Assembly (NCBI GenBank): GCA_902806565.1
Contig: CADCXA010000031.1
Span: 1,674,001-1,738,000 of the forward strand
DNA: 64,000 nt
Origin: Hypoxylon rubiginosum
Taxonomy: Eukaryota; Ascomycota; Sordariomycetes; Xylariales; Hypoxylaceae
Reading direction: 5' to 3'
Under the pieces are notes generated by a model, which had not been told where the DNA came from, searched no databases, and saw only the letters and a list, made by a program, of their open reading frames with translations. Made by a program: the position numbers and the translations under genes. This document shows, in pieces, positions 61,990 through 64,000 of the stretch. Every line of letters begins with the position of its first letter. Position 1 is the stretch's first letter.

Positions 61990-62366
61990 GACTTGGCTAA
62001 TAACCAGTTTCCATATACCGAACCCCAGTCAAGGATGCCCAGGGTCACGGCGGCGCGGCCGAGCCAGATGTGCACGTGCGAGATTCAGGTGTGTCGCTAC
62101 AGACGCTTGAAGCGTGAGTGGTGTAACACCCCTAGCGGCGGCTGTAAGAAAAGCAGCACGATTAGGACGATGCTGGTGATGAGATGTGTGTTGGTAGAGG
62201 ATCTCCGTAACTGTTTGGTATGGTTAGTAAGAGGCTTAATTGTGTATGAGTCGTGGTAATGGTAAGAGGGGAAGGTGGGCACGGAGAGGCAAAAGTGATG
62301 AAGAGGGAAACTTACTAGACGAGCACTATTAGTAGGAGTTTGAATAGTATCAATGGGTTTGGACAT
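61990..62366 (-). pseudogene. Cytochrome b561-type membrane protein remnant
   Basis: The minus strand reads LITSIVLIVLLFLQPPLGVLHH, then SRFKRL, TAG (62099-62097), R-H-T, TGA (62087-62085), I-S-H-V-H-I-W-L-G-R and AAVTLGILD. This is the core of the fungal DOMON/cytochrome b561 helix pair. It shows the haem-ligand-region His residues and the H-I-W-L-G-R motif. Family members have Gln and Trp at the two stop positions, so both breaks are simple transitions (C to T, G to A). Only two helices remain. An ATG at 62366 and an apparent intron (about 62315-62213) may be the original upstream part. Not functional. Confidence 0.6.
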
Positions 62367-64000
62367 GTTTTCTTTCCGTGGTATTTCAGGCACATCTCGG
62401 CTCTCATTTGGCTTTACTCGGTCTTGGTGCGTCTGCCAGCCGAGGCGTCCGACCGAATCCACTAATTGCAAAGGAAAATAACCCATGGCTCTACCTAGGG
62501 ACTATGCTTTGATAGGCTGGATTACTGAGACTCTGTCGCTGATAGCTTCGGCTCAATCGTTTTCTGTTGAGGTCCATGTCCACGGGTTGTAGCCATTGTA
62601 TATAGGTTAAACTCGATTTGTTGTTTCTGTTCCTGGATGCTCCCCGTATTTCATGATGCCGTTGTACTCGTGATGCTGCTTTTCCATATCCTAAACGTGT
62701 ACATGGGAGAAATAATAGTTGTAATTACGAGAGGAGTGTAGTCTGAGATTGCGCCTTGTTTGATAGGGTTGTTTAGTTCGGATCGTCTGGTAGTTAATTT
62801 AATAGTTGGTATGTCCTTAAGAGATTGCTTCCAAGGTTGCTTGCTTGATGTTCTTAGTGATATGGGTTGAGCAGGGCCTGGTAACTTGGAAGTGAGGCAG
62901 CATTGATAGAACTTCCTAAGGTTCCATCTTGTGCTTGTATTTGGGCAGCCCCCTGGCAATGTGTCGCAGGATATAAGGCGTTATTATTAATAGTTGTAGC
63001 GGCGTCGCTTTGCGACATATTGTTATAGTAGTGTCAATTATGAAGGTACTGTTCCCGAAGGACTTGGTTTAAAATATTCTCTGAAGGTTCGATTTAAAAT
63101 AGAAAAAAACAAATTGATTTAATTGATGCTTGTGGTTGCAAAGGTTTGGGAGTGCCCCTCTAGTGGTGTGGGATTTTGAAATACCACAGTTCATATCGCA
63201 CTTTCCATCTCCATACCTTCCATCTTTAAAAGAACCTCCCTTTTTAACAAGTTTAGCTCTCTGCCAAGTATGAATACCACAATACAGCCGTTGCTTCTTT
63301 CTATTTTCCGTGAACCCTATTAACACAATACTCTAAGCCTAGTAGTCCGCATGTAGCCACACAAGTCTTTTCTCGCTCCCGAAAGTGAACTAAGTGACTG
63401 TGGTGCGGTTACTAAGTAATTCTCAGTGGAATATTACTTATATCGTAGATATATACAAAGCCGAGGCTTCTAAGTGAAACGATTTATCAATTATTATTTA
63501 TATTTAGTTCTTAGCTATGAATTCGAGAGCGTAACTATTAGAACCGTGGCCAGATGTCTTTTTACAGCTAATAAATTATTAGTACGCTTATTCGTGCATA
63601 AGGGTACATGATAGTACGAGCCTAGGACTCAGCTGCGGCACTCTCTACGTATGAGCAAGTCTGTCTTTCTAAAATAGTATACCTAGGTACCGCCCACCTT
63701 GAGAAATGGCCTTTTACGCGAACGTGGTCATGTATCGCTATCGCCGTGGACTAACTAACACTTAGGCACCTACGTATGTAGTTGGCCGTCCATTGGTACG
63801 CCTGTACGCACTAATTGCACGACAATATGGAAAAGGCAACAAATAGGAATCATTCTACCACTTAATAATTCCACTTCAGCTGTGATTCATCGAAGGATTA
63901 GACCGAAAGCTTCTAGAGTTCTTGGCATTCGTCCTTTTAACATAACCCTTTAGGGATCAAGACCCCTAACTACCAGGCACCCCATCCTTCACATATACAT
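62367..64000. other. Intergenic, no gene seen
   Basis: 1.6 kb of AT-rich DNA with only short ORFs. A TACCTAGGTA palindrome occurs at about 63680. Confidence 0.5.

Overview
The window is nuclear DNA of a filamentous ascomycete, most likely a Sordariomycete. The genes carry short GT-AG introns, mostly 45-160 nt with CTAAC-like branch sites. They include fungal-only families (DASH subunit Spc34, Clr5 and HET domain proteins) and a nuclear atp9 whose product closely resembles the Neurospora subunit. There is no prokaryotic gene organisation. Start codons were therefore restricted to ATG, and genes were assembled from exons by splice signals, reading phase and family similarity. I could not run searches, so family calls rest on recognised motifs.

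Layout. 1-3.8 kb: the 3' end of an MFS transporter, then a decayed related transporter. 3.8-5.5 kb: a DsbA-fold oxidoreductase converging on spc34. 8.1-9.1 kb: an orphan acidic protein. 10.5-19.7 kb is a housekeeping block on the + strand: TFIID subunit taf12, proteasome lid subunit rpn3 and a MYST histone acetyltransferase. 21-25 kb: a Clr5-domain protein and a VOC-like protein with a membrane segment. 28 kb: atp9. 32.6-42.2 kb: an SDR dehydrogenase, a HET-domain protein and four orphan genes. 42.8-61.2 kb is an accessory, secretion-oriented region: an 831-aa GH55 beta-1,3-glucanase, a broken orphan gene, a 2243-aa secreted protein joining a GH55 module to a subtilisin-like protease, and two small secreted cysteine-containing proteins. 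The last 3 kb hold a cytochrome b561-type pseudogene and otherwise nothing I could support.

The most unusual observations are these. (1) An intron of the GH55 gene can only be removed in frame as a spliceosomal twin intron (stwintron, type [D1,2]), with one complete intron inserted between the G and the T of another intron's donor. (2) The GH55 plus subtilase fusion is 2.2k residues long, and its protease catalytic Asp appears to be Glu. (3) taf12 ends at a TAG followed, in the same frame, by 53 coding-like codons. (4) The MYST gene has a 13-codon uORF whose TAA overlaps the main ATG (TAATG).

How the genes work together: taf12, MYST and Clr5 are chromatin or transcription functions, while rpn3, spc34 and atp9 are core cell functions. 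None forms an evident pathway cluster. The 42.8-61.2 kb block plausibly serves extracellular glucan and protein degradation or interaction with other organisms. Pseudogenes at both ends of the window (MFS and b561) and at 48 kb suggest an actively eroding accessory complement.
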